Assembly: GCF_000706625.1 (NCBI RefSeq)
Contig: NZ_KL407334.1
Span: forward strand, 1,432,316 to 1,496,315
Origin: Bartonella koehlerae C-29
GTDB taxonomy: Bacteria > Pseudomonadota > Alphaproteobacteria > Rhizobiales > Rhizobiaceae
Direction: 5' to 3'
Length of the DNA: 64,000 nucleotides
Below the pieces are notes generated by a model. That model saw nothing but the letters and a program-made list of their open reading frames with translations, was not told the origin of the DNA and made no database searches. The position numbers were made by a program, and so were the translations under genes. Positions 10,285 through 18,511 of this stretch are shown here, one piece after another (position 1 is the stretch's first letter; every line of letters begins with the position of its first letter).

Positions 10285-11224
10285 AACTCACTCCAACGCT
10301 CTTACATGCACCACCCATCAAACTTTAACATTAAATTCCCCAAAGCCTGACTGAGAAAATTCCCAGCCAGGCCAGACAATCTAAGGGATCCACGCGGGGG
10401 GGGGGAGGAGGTTCCCCGATCGTCCTCTCGCATCAACCACTAAGAAGGCGATGCAATATTCTTGCTATGGAATAAAAAGCTTTAAACAACAAGAAATTCT
10501 TGTCATCTTTCATACAAAAAAGTATAAAAAAACTATAAACTGTCTAAAAATGGAAAATTTTAGGCAAAAAACATTCAAAATGATCCAATTTGGAGCAACT
10601 TTATTTCAAAGGTCATCATTAGAATCTATGAACTTCGTTATTTTCATAATAATTTTTCCTCAAAACCCTATGTCCGTAAAAAAATTAAGTTGTATAAACC
10701 TTCCTTGCTATGAAGAACAAACACTTAAAACCAAATATAAAGCGCAGATCTTTTAACCATTTGAAATTGCATAAAAATTAAAAACGTAGGTGTAAGGAGG
10801 ACATAAATTATTCCATTCAAAATGATAAACGAGCACAGTCTAAATAAGATAATAAAGAGAAATAGAAAATCTTCCCTGTTTTCATGATATTTTTTTAAGA
10901 ATCACCATAAAAAAATATTGTGAAACTGTCTCTGCAGTAACAAGATCAATTGTGAACTCGAATAAAATAAATTTCACGAACAATTTAGAGCTTAGAACGT
11001 ATTTATTTAGAACCACTAATTATCAGCACTTAAGTTGACAATAAACTCTTTTATTACCAACTACAAATTCCAACGTACTATCATAATAGACAATAATCAT
11101 TGAAGACATTTCCTTCCCATCTCTCTTCCTTAAAGTGTACTGCACAATGATAAAAGTGCGATTTTTTGTATTCCCAATTATTTTAACATATTATCTTTAG
11201 AGAGATTACACAGTACCTATTTTT
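10285..11224. other. Non-coding stretch with a G10 homopolymer
   Basis: About 940 bases without a supportable gene. It contains a run of ten G (10396-10405) in a locally GC-rich patch (about 10380-10435), conspicuous in this AT-rich DNA. A 101-codon plus-strand frame at 10451-10756 has no ribosome-binding site or recognisable domain and is not called. Confidence 0.5.
10396..10405. repeat. Homopolymeric G10 tract
   Basis: Ten consecutive G residues followed by AGGAGG, directly readable. Tracts of this length are slippage-prone. No convincing gene spans it, so any phase-variable role is speculative. Confidence 0.9.
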
Positions 11225-11310
11225 TATTTTTTGCATTCTTTAATGGGATCGTCCCTTCACGAAGAACGACATAATTATTGCACTGCTCATTCACGCACTT
11301 GCTTTAAAAA
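11225..11310 (-). pseudogene. Relic of a tyrosine integrase N-terminal domain (copy 1)
   Basis: Minus-strand translation gives the two halves YVVLREG and RDDPIKECKK in adjacent frames, with stop codons. This matches the relic at 54354-54439 (QWYSVLREGRDPIKERDQQ) and the LxREGxDPI pattern typical of the Arm-binding N-terminal region (DUF4102) of phage/island integrases. Only about 28 codons survive and they are frameshifted, so it is non-functional. Confidence 0.55.
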
Positions 11311-11574
11311 TACAAAGCAATGAACTGTTTACTATAAATCAATATCTTGATCAATTCAACACATGCTGTTTCAATAAGCGATAAATAGCAGTCTTTAACC
11401 GACTTTTCTTCTATAAGAATACCTTGTTATATAGCCATAGCAAAATATTGAAGAATCAACGCTCTCATGCACAAAGATACAATACAAGGTAAAAACAACA
11501 ACACTGCAACGATTTATTAAAATTCTCTCTTTGCACTTTTAAAAATCAAAAAATAAAGTATCTTAACCAACATA
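11311..11574. other. Non-coding stretch
   Basis: AT-rich sequence between the integrase relic and the methyltransferase pseudogene. Nothing recognisable is present. Confidence 0.5.
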
Positions 11575-12415
11575 TTATGCAAACTCTACTTTTTTGTCTT
11601 TTATATCATCAACCAATAAACGTGGATCGCGAGCAAGCCAAAGCTTAACTATTAGCCTCTCATTGTTTTCATTTTGCAAAAGAGGGTAAATCATTTTCTC
11701 TAGAATAAATCCGGCATTTTAAAGCCATTGTTCTATTTGTAAATCTGAAAATCCAAAAGGCATAGGAGAAAAGATAAGAATGTAAATACTCGACCTCATG
11801 GCGAACAAAATCCACAATCAGTAAACGTCCATGAAGACGCAAAGCACCTGCAATCTCATGAAAAACCTCTTCGGGACTTTCAAGAAAATATAAAACCCTA
11901 TGAAGAATAACCAAATCAAAAGTTGTATTCCCAATAAATAAATGCAAAACATCGCTATCGAGGATAATTTCAACTTCATGCGTATAAAAGCCTGAAAACA
12001 ATTTTAAGATAGAGGTTGTACCCTTACCAATATCAAGATTGTCTCAAATGGTTTATCACCAATAATTTCGCGTAAAGCGTTTTCTACACCGTAATCTGCA
12101 ATAGAAGAAAACCGTAACGCATCTCACTACGCCGCATTTTGTAAAAAATACTTTTTTCCCATTTTTCAGTACTGTTTTTTTATATTCTTCAAACGTACTA
12201 AATCGTGCGCTCTCACCATATCATGCTCTAGCAAAGCTGAAAAAATAGCCATCACAACATCTTCACCTAAACGATCATGATAAAGCTTAAAATAAATCGA
12301 TCCGCTTTTCTGATAATGCTCAACCAATTGTGCTTCATACAATAAATGTAAGGTCTGATAACGTTAAATCTCCATGGTACAAAAGTACAAAAATCTGCAA
12401 ACGACTTTATTCTGC
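11575..12415 (-). pseudogene. Broken ArsR-type regulator / SAM-methyltransferase fusion gene
   Basis: Stitching minus-strand frames gives, in order, an ArsR-like winged-helix segment (LLYHGDLTLSDLT, then LYEAQLVEHYQKSGSIYFKL) and a linker (ALLEHDMVRAHDLVRLK). A class I methyltransferase core follows (FDLVILHRVLYFLESPEEV, LRLHGRLLIVDFVRHEVEYL), then a C-terminal tail ending LIVKLWLARDPRLLVDD. This is the architecture of ArsR/methyltransferase fusion proteins common in Rhizobiales. Several frameshifts, a stop in the linker and a TAA in the C-terminal tail (QWL-stop-NAGF) break it. A 110-codon piece at 11669-12001 is still open but lacks the SAM-binding glycine loop. It is a clear relic, not a functional gene. 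Confidence 0.85.
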
Positions 12416-12906
12416 TATAGTTTTCAACAGTATAATCATTTCATCTAAGTTTATTATTTTTTCAACAATACTCCTTATTGCTCAAATAAGCATTTATTTC
12501 TATTAATAAAAAATTAAACAGAAAATATAGTGTTGCATCATGTATGTTCATATTTTTTTGATAATAATAAAAAACAAGTAATTGCTAAAAAAATAACAGT
12601 ACCCTTTCTCGCTATTCTTTCCGTTGGAAACAAAGAGACTGGTACTGCAATCGTAAAATTATAACGAAAAATTACAAGCCTCTATTATAACTTGATGAGA
12701 AACAGGTAACCCTCTACGCTATCAGCATATCAAACATGATAACATATTCTGTAAGAATATAACCAGGATTCTACGCTCTATTTCTTTCTTAGATGTGACG
12801 AACAAAAACCTCACACTATGGCGGACAACTCTCTTTTTCGAAAAACAAAGATAACACCAGACACCATCACCATTTTTTCAATCAAAATTAAATAAAACAA
12901 GCAATG
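12416..12906. other. Non-coding stretch downstream of ettA
   Basis: About 490 AT-rich bases between the methyltransferase relic and ettA. I see no reading frame, RNA gene or clear terminator. Confidence 0.45.
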
Positions 12907-14556
12907 CTAGCGTGTCAGTGGCTTATAATTCATACGTTTAAGATTAAGAGAATCTGCACCAAAACGACGGACTTTATCAGCCTCATATTCGGCAAAATTA
13001 CCTTCAAACCATTCCACATGACCATCGCCTTCAAACGCTAAAATATGAGTTGCCAACCGATCAAGAAACATACGATCATGCGATATGATAACCGCGCAAC
13101 CAGCAAAATTCTCTAATGCATCCTCTAATGCACCCAACGTTTCAGTATCAAGATCATTTGTCGGTTCATCAAGAAGAAGAACATTGCCTCCCTCTTTTAA
13201 AAGCTTAGCCAAATGTACGCGATTACGCTGACCTCCTGATAAACTTGCTATCTTCTTTTGCTGATCTGCACCCTTAAAATTAAATGCCCCGCAATAAGCA
13301 CGACTGTTCATTTCATGTTTACCTAATTTAATGACGTCATTACCGCCAGAAATTTCCTCCCAAACGGTTTTATCACCATCCAATGAATCGCGACTCTGAT
13401 CGACATAACTAATGTGAGCTGTTTCCCCGATGCGGATTTGACCTGAATCTGGCTGTTCCTGCCCCGTCAACATTTTAAACAAAGTAGATTTTCCCATACC
13501 ATTAGCACCAATGACTCCAACAATTCCGCCAGCAGGAAGCTTGAAAGAGAGACCATCAATCAAGACACGCTCTCCATATGCCTTAGAAAGATTATCAACT
13601 TCAATGACAACCTGCCCCAATCTTTCGCCAATAGGAATAATAATTTGCGCCTCTCCAGGACGCCGTTCACGTGCAGCTTGAACCAACTCATCATAGGCTT
13701 TAATCCGTGCTTTGGACTTTGCTTGCCGTCCCTTTGGGCTAGAAGCTATCCATTCTTGTTCGCGTGATAACACACGTTGACGAGCAGCCTCTTCACGTCC
13801 TTCCTGCGCTAAACGTTTAGCTTTAGTCGCCAAATAAGCAGAATAATTCCCCTCATAAGGGATACCTTTACCGCGATCTAATTCTAAAATCCAATCCGTT
13901 ACACTGTCGAGAAAATAACGGTCATGCGTCACCAAAAGTACCGCGCCGGAATATTCATGCAGATGCCTTTCAAGCCAAGCTGTAGTTTCAGCATCCAAGT
14001 GGTTTGTTGGTTCATCCAAAAGCAATAAATCCGGTTTCGATAAAAGTAATTTACAAAGCGCAACACGCCGCCTCTCTCCTCCTGAAAGCTTTGTCACATC
14101 CTCATTTGCTGGTGGACAACCAAGAGCAGCCATAGCCATTGCTACTTGACTTTCTAAATCCCAAAGATTCTGACTATCGATAATATCCTGTAGTTGCGCA
14201 CTTTCATCAGCCGTTTCCTCACTATAATTCATCATCAATTCATTATAACGCTCAACAATTATCTGCTTATCGGCCACGCCTTCCATCACATTACCACGCA
14301 CATCTTTACTTGTATCCAGAATAGGCTCTTGTGGAAGATAGCCACAACGTGCCCCTTCAGAAAGCCATGCTTCTCCGGTATATTCTTTATCTATCCCAGC
14401 CATAATACGTAAAATGGTTGATTTACCTGCACCATTCGGTCCTAAAATACCGATTTTTGCATCTGGATAAAAAGACAGATGAATATTTTCTAAAATTTTC
14501 TTATTGCCGTAAGCCTTGTTAAGACCAGCCATATGATAGATAAATTGACGTGCCAT
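12907..14556 (-). CDS. ettA: Energy-dependent translational throttle protein EttA (ABC-F ATPase)
   Basis: Soluble ABC-F protein that binds the ribosomal E site and gates entry into elongation according to ATP/ADP ratio (family knowledge). Two ABC domains are visible. The first has Walker A GPNGAGKST, signature LSGGERRRVALCKLL and Walker B LLLLDEPTNHLD. The second has Walker A GANGMGKST, signature LSGGQRNRVHLAKLL and VLLLDEPTNDLD. The interdomain P-site tether region contains the basic SSPKGRQAKSKARIKAYDEL motif characteristic of EttA. Length 549 residues is slightly below the usual 555. No membrane segment is present, consistent with ABC-F rather than a transporter. Confidence 0.95.
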   Translation of the reverse strand: MARQFIYHMAGLNKAYGNKKILENIHLSFYPDAKIGILGPNGAGKSTILRIMAGIDKEYTGEAWLSEGARCGYLPQEPILDTSKDVRGNVMEGVADKQIIVERYNELMMNYSEETADESAQLQDIIDSQNLWDLESQVAMAMAALGCPPANEDVTKLSGGERRRVALCKLLLSKPDLLLLDEPTNHLDAETTAWLERHLHEYSGAVLLVTHDRYFLDSVTDWILELDRGKGIPYEGNYSAYLATKAKRLAQEGREEAARQRVLSREQEWIASSPKGRQAKSKARIKAYDELVQAARERRPGEAQIIIPIGERLGQVVIEVDNLSKAYGERVLIDGLSFKLPAGGIVGVIGANGMGKSTLFKMLTGQEQPDSGQIRIGETAHISYVDQSRDSLDGDKTVWEEISGGNDVIKLGKHEMNSRAYCGAFNFKGADQQKKIASLSGGQRNRVHLAKLLKEGGNVLLLDEPTNDLDTETLGALEDALENFAGCAVIISHDRMFLDRLATHILAFEGDGHVEWFEGNFAEYEADKVRRFGADSLNLKRMNYKPLTR

Positions 14557-14718
14557 AAATTTCTCTTTAATATTGTGCGTTATAGGAGGTTAGGATTTTG
14601 AAAAAACTGCTTTTGCTTTTCTAAACTCTGCAAGAGATAAAGCTTGCGTTACACCAAAAGCTTTTCACTTTATATTGATACGTTTTTTCTAATCTCACAA
14701 CCCCTCCTAAGGTTTTAA

Positions 14719-15249
14719 ATGCAAAAAAATGCCCCTTATCAAAGCAAAAAACAGCTCTTTTTAGCTGTACCTGAAACTTGTTATCAAACATCTCCTCTCT
14801 TTTCTATACCGAATATAATATTGTGTTCTTATCGCATTAAGCCAACTTATCAATGTAATAAGATATCACAAAGAAAACCTATCCTCTATGCCCCCTCCTT
14901 TTTCACTTTATGGGCTTTATATTTCGCAGTAAAAAATCCTACTCTTTTTTCATCAATTTTATGTCACGGAAGACAGTGGTCTTCACCCTTTGCTTTAATG
15001 TGGCTCAAATTACGTTTACAAAATGACCGCCGTCTTCTAGGATCTGACGTCCCAAGCCCGATGATCATGAAAGCTCTCCACCAACATGTAGCGATGAGTG
15101 ACTCCAGTGCACTACCCATTGGTACGTGGTTGCAATTGGTAAAAAACTATAAAAAGAATTGTGAAAACTCATCTACTCCCTTTTTTTGGCTTGATAATTA
15201 TAATACCAATATCCACCAAATTATCTCAAAACTTCAAGATGAAATATAG
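14719..15249 (+). CDS. Hypothetical protein
   Basis: I do not recognise this 176-codon frame. It starts with ATG at 14719 behind CTAAGG at suitable spacing, ends 47 bases before pncA, and points the same way. The product is basic, with no obvious signal peptide and a weakly hydrophobic central segment (FFTLWALYFAVKNPTLFSS). The second half (CHGRQWSSPFALMWLKLRLQNDRRLLGSD) has higher GC and more balanced codon use than the flanks, suggesting real coding. It might be a remnant of a longer gene; the first 60 residues read as low quality. Co-transcription with pncA is possible. Confidence 0.4.
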   Translation: MQKNAPYQSKKQLFLAVPETCYQTSPLFSIPNIILCSYRIKPTYQCNKISQRKPILYAPSFFTLWALYFAVKNPTLFSSILCHGRQWSSPFALMWLKLRLQNDRRLLGSDVPSPMIMKALHQHVAMSDSSALPIGTWLQLVKNYKKNCENSSTPFFWLDNYNTNIHQIISKLQDEI

Positions 15250-15296
15250 TCTCTCAAAGAATATCACAAAAATAAATCTCCTATAGGAATATGTTG

Positions 15297-15905
15297 ATGG
15301 AAAAAAAAGCCTTAATCGTTATTGATATCCAAAATGACTTTTTACCAGGTGGAACACTTGCAGTACCACAAAGTGATACCATTTTACCGATCGTTAATAA
15401 TCTCATAGAGCATTTTGATCATGTCATTTTAACACAAGACTGGCACCCTAAAAACCATTGCAGCTTCGCTTCTTCCTACCCTGAAAAAATGCCCTATGAT
15501 ACTATCAATCTTGACTATGGCCCCCAAATACTATGGCCTGATCATTGCGTAGAAGGAACAAAAGGAGCAGACTTTCATACATCTCTCCAAGTTGAAAAAG
15601 CACAACTTATCCTCAGAAAAGGTTATAATCAAGAAATTGATAGTTATTCTGCCTTTTTTGAAAATGATCAAAAAACACCAACAGGCTTACAAGTTTACCT
15701 GAAAGAACATGGTTTTACAAAGCTCGCTATGTGCGGCTTGGCAACAGATTTTTGTGTTGGTTTCTCTGCACTTCACGCTATACAATGCGGCTTTAAAGTC
15801 AGCGTTTCCTTAAATGCCTGCGCTGGTATTGATCTAAATGGATCACTTAACACGATGCTAAAAATTATGAACGAATCCGGTATAGAACTCTTAATGGCTT
15901 CCTAA
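15297..15905 (+). CDS. pncA: Nicotinamidase PncA
   Basis: Cytosolic amidase converting nicotinamide to nicotinate for the NAD salvage (Preiss-Handler) route. Isochorismatase-like fold: catalytic Asp in ALIVIDIQNDFLPGG, metal-ligand cluster in TQDWHPKNHCSFAS, catalytic Lys in LILRKGYNQ, and the nucleophilic Cys in CGLATDFCVGFSA preceded by the cis-peptide region. An ATG at 15291 is also open, but the ATG at 15297 sits 8 bases after AGGA and is preferred, giving 202 residues, a normal length. In the family the enzyme also hydrolyses pyrazinamide. Confidence 0.93.
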   Translation: MEKKALIVIDIQNDFLPGGTLAVPQSDTILPIVNNLIEHFDHVILTQDWHPKNHCSFASSYPEKMPYDTINLDYGPQILWPDHCVEGTKGADFHTSLQVEKAQLILRKGYNQEIDSYSAFFENDQKTPTGLQVYLKEHGFTKLAMCGLATDFCVGFSALHAIQCGFKVSVSLNACAGIDLNGSLNTMLKIMNESGIELLMAS

Positions 15906-15951
15906 AGTACCTTTTTTGTCCTGTTCTTGTAATGCATAAAAAATTTTCAAT

Positions 15952-17010
15952 TTACTCAGATTTAGACACACCATGTTTATTGAAGTGATAGCGCTTAAAG
16001 CGAAGAGAAGAATAAAATGCCATTCCAATAATACAGACTCCCACAAGCCCTGTTAAGACTTCAGGAACCGACAGAAGAGTTTGCAGATACATAATCACTG
16101 CGAGAACTAAAATTGTATAAAAAGCTCCGTGTTCCAAATAACGATAATGCAGCAATATTCCTGATTCAACCAACATAATCGTCATAGAACGAACGTAAAA
16201 TGCACCTATACTAAGGCCAATTGCAATAATAAAAAGATTATGGGAAAAAGCAAAAGCACCAACTACACCATCAAAAGAAAAACTAGCATCTAAAATTTCT
16301 AGATAAAGAAATGCCCCTACTCCTCCCTTGGCAACGGTAGCTAAAGTCGTTTTTGGAGCATCCAAGAGCAAACTAACTGCTTCAACAGCTATAAATGTCA
16401 AAAGTCCATAAAGAGAAGCAAGTAAAAAAACCATTTTATCTTCTGTTACAACCTGTCCTGAGAAGAATAATATCAAAGCCAAAACGATTGCAATATCAAT
16501 CCCGACAAGCGCCCCAATCTTTTGAGCTGGTCTCTCTATAAAAACGAGCCAATGTACTTCTTTTTCAGGATCAAAAAAATATTTCAAACCAACCATCATG
16601 AGGAAAGTTCCTCCGAAAGCCGCAATTGCAACATGAACATCTGTTAAGACTGCGGCATATTGATGTGGTTCCCATAGCGCTAATTTTACTGCAGCAATTG
16701 GATTAATGCCAACAGCAACAGCAACTACCAACAACGGAAAAATAAGCCGCATCCCAAACACTGCTATTAGAATGCCCCATACCAGGAAACGACGACGCCA
16801 GAGTGGATCCATTCTTCCAAGAACACGTGCATTGATAATAGAATTATCAAAAAATAAAGAAATTTCTAAAACGCTTAAAACACAGCAAATAAAAAAATAT
16901 TTAAAAAAACCAATAACACTTCCAGTTTCAAACCAACCAATAGCTCCTCCTAAAAAGACACCAATAATTGTGAAAAAAAAAGGCCATCCAAAATAGCCTA
17001 ATAGAACCAT
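15952..17010 (-). CDS. DUF475 / TerC-like integral membrane protein
   Basis: Polytopic inner-membrane protein of about 352 residues with eight or more hydrophobic segments. It carries the acidic motif in an early membrane helix (EISLFFDNSIINARVLGRMDPLWRRRFL) and a second, internally related one (LEILDASFSFDGVVGAFAFS), typical of the DUF475/TerC superfamily. The paired Asp/Asn-containing helices resemble metal-ion exporters such as TerC/Alx; a role in metal (for example manganese) homeostasis is only inference. It converges on pncA with a 46-base gap. Confidence 0.85.
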   Translation of the reverse strand: MVLLGYFGWPFFFTIIGVFLGGAIGWFETGSVIGFFKYFFICCVLSVLEISLFFDNSIINARVLGRMDPLWRRRFLVWGILIAVFGMRLIFPLLVVAVAVGINPIAAVKLALWEPHQYAAVLTDVHVAIAAFGGTFLMMVGLKYFFDPEKEVHWLVFIERPAQKIGALVGIDIAIVLALILFFSGQVVTEDKMVFLLASLYGLLTFIAVEAVSLLLDAPKTTLATVAKGGVGAFLYLEILDASFSFDGVVGAFAFSHNLFIIAIGLSIGAFYVRSMTIMLVESGILLHYRYLEHGAFYTILVLAVIMYLQTLLSVPEVLTGLVGVCIIGMAFYSSLRFKRYHFNKHGVSKSE

Positions 17011-17372
17011 GATCTATTTCCTTAAAAATTTATTTCTTTAAATTCATCTGCTAAACAAATCGAAAGATTGTATCACTTAATGCAAAAAAAGATAAAATAC
17101 CATGGGAAATCTATATGGAATTTTTCTCCAAAAAAACAAGAAAAAAATCAGTAAAAACATTTTTTATTGGAAATGAAGAGAAGTGTTAAATAATATAAAA
17201 ATTCAAAAATCATTATCTATGTACTATCAAAATAACTTTTTATATATTAAAATTAAAAAATAGAGAAAAATGAAAACTATAAATATTAACATTACATCAT
17301 GTGATATTAATACATACTGTGCCTTTATTGGTCAAAAATTATACCATGATGATTTACTGAGGGAGATAATTC
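17011..17372. promoter_or_regulatory. Intergenic promoter region between DUF475 gene and XRE regulator
   Basis: About 360 very AT-rich bases between divergent genes, so both promoters should lie here. GAGGGAG directly precedes the GTG start at 17373. I cannot define an operator with confidence. Confidence 0.4.
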
Positions 17373-17912
17373 GTGGCACGTCCTGAAACTGAATCAAAAA
17401 CTATATTTGGAAAACGCTTACGTTATATACGCCTTGCATTGGGGGATCCATCACGTGAAGCATTGGCTAAAAGTTTTAGCATGACAAAAAACTCTATTGC
17501 TTTTTATGAACGTGGAGAAAGGGAACCCAATCTGAGTGTATTACAAACATATCGCACATTGTACGGTGTCAATATTAATTGGCTTTTAACTGGGCAAGGG
17601 AAAATGTTTGATGCTGAATATACTAAAGGTGACTTTGATTGGAACTACTTCATAAAAAAAATTGAAGGGCTTGAAGAGATCCTTTCCAATAGCGATCGTA
17701 GTGAAAAACTAAATCAAGAAAAAATCGAAAGCTCTTATGAGAAGTTGCAACAATATTTGTCAAGACAGGGTTCATCTAATAAATACACACCCAAAGCCGC
17801 AACCTCTTTGATCGATATGAAGGCAAAAATGGCCAACTCTTATGCCCTTAGCTTATTTATTGATTTATTCATTCGAAGCATATCGCAAAAAGAAGTTATC
17901 GCTAATCAATAA
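17373..17912 (+). CDS. XRE-family transcriptional regulator (phage repressor-like)
   Basis: A 179-residue DNA-binding protein. The N-terminal HTH_XRE domain (about residues 12-70) reads KRLRYIRLALGDPSREALAKSFSM, then TKNSIAFYERGEREPNLSVLQ, followed by YGVNINWLLTGQGKMF, a typical end of phage repressor HTH domains. The C-terminal half is helical with no peptidase (S24) motif. It starts at GTG 17373 with GAGGGAG about 7 bases upstream. It sits at the left edge of a decayed, phage-like region. Target genes are unknown; autoregulation is likely by analogy. Confidence 0.8.
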   Translation: MARPETESKTIFGKRLRYIRLALGDPSREALAKSFSMTKNSIAFYERGEREPNLSVLQTYRTLYGVNINWLLTGQGKMFDAEYTKGDFDWNYFIKKIEGLEEILSNSDRSEKLNQEKIESSYEKLQQYLSRQGSSNKYTPKAATSLIDMKAKMANSYALSLFIDLFIRSISQKEVIANQ

Positions 17913-18331
17913 CCGTTCATAATAAAATAGACGAAGAAATCAAAGAAAAACTTTATCAACATGAGAACAAAATAAGAATAGTTTTTCCCATGCTGATGAA
18001 ATTTGGTGTGTCATGTAATTTTTTTTCGTAAAAATAATTGAATGTTCCCGCATGGAAACAATGAATAGAATTTTTTGCTATTCTTAAAGAGAAATAGAAC
18101 GTTATTAAATTTAAATAAATAGATTTTGTATTATAAAATACCTATTTGCAACTTATTGACAATAAATATTTTCTTGTTACAAAATATAGTTCTCATAGAA
18201 ATTATTTGTTTAAGGAAAAATTAAGGAAAATATATTGACTACTTACTGCAGAGACATACTTTAAATTCTCATAGTCAGAGGGGTTGAGTATTTATCCTGT
18301 AAATTATCGACTATTTTATGAGGTAAGAAGT
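17913..18331. other. Non-coding, very AT-rich stretch
   Basis: About 420 bases between the XRE regulator and the DUF1508 gene. No frame is supportable; it probably includes the promoter of the downstream small gene. Confidence 0.4.
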
Positions 18332-18511
18332 ATGTATTTTGAGGTGTTTCAAGGGGTTCACAAGCAATGGTACTGGCGTCTAATCTCAGGAGATGAACAA
18401 AAAATTGCTTTTTCGAGTAAGGGTTATCCAACAAAACAAGACATTCTCGTAAATATTGAGAAGATAAAAGAGATCACACATAAAGCCACTATTAGAGAGC
18501 TACAATCTTAA
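18332..18511 (+). CDS. DUF1508 (YegP/UPF0339-like) small protein
   Basis: A 59-residue protein starting MYFEVFQGVHKQWYWRLISG. It contains the family pattern FE-x-F-x-G-x-x-x-x-W-Y-W-R-L and SSKGYPTKQDILVNIEKIKE, a single DUF1508 repeat (larger family members carry two). The frame is open further upstream to 18284, but the ATG at 18332 has GAGGTAAGAAG just upstream and begins where the family does. Function is unknown in the family. It lies 420 bases after the XRE regulator in the phage-like region. Confidence 0.72.
   Translation: MYFEVFQGVHKQWYWRLISGDEQKIAFSSKGYPTKQDILVNIEKIKEITHKATIRELQS

Noticed and set aside
10451-10756. 101-codon plus-strand frame
   Set aside because: Low-complexity AT-driven composition, no ribosome-binding site and no family resemblance.
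14194-14412. 72-codon plus-strand frame inside ettA
   Set aside because: Antisense shadow of a strongly conserved ABC-F gene.
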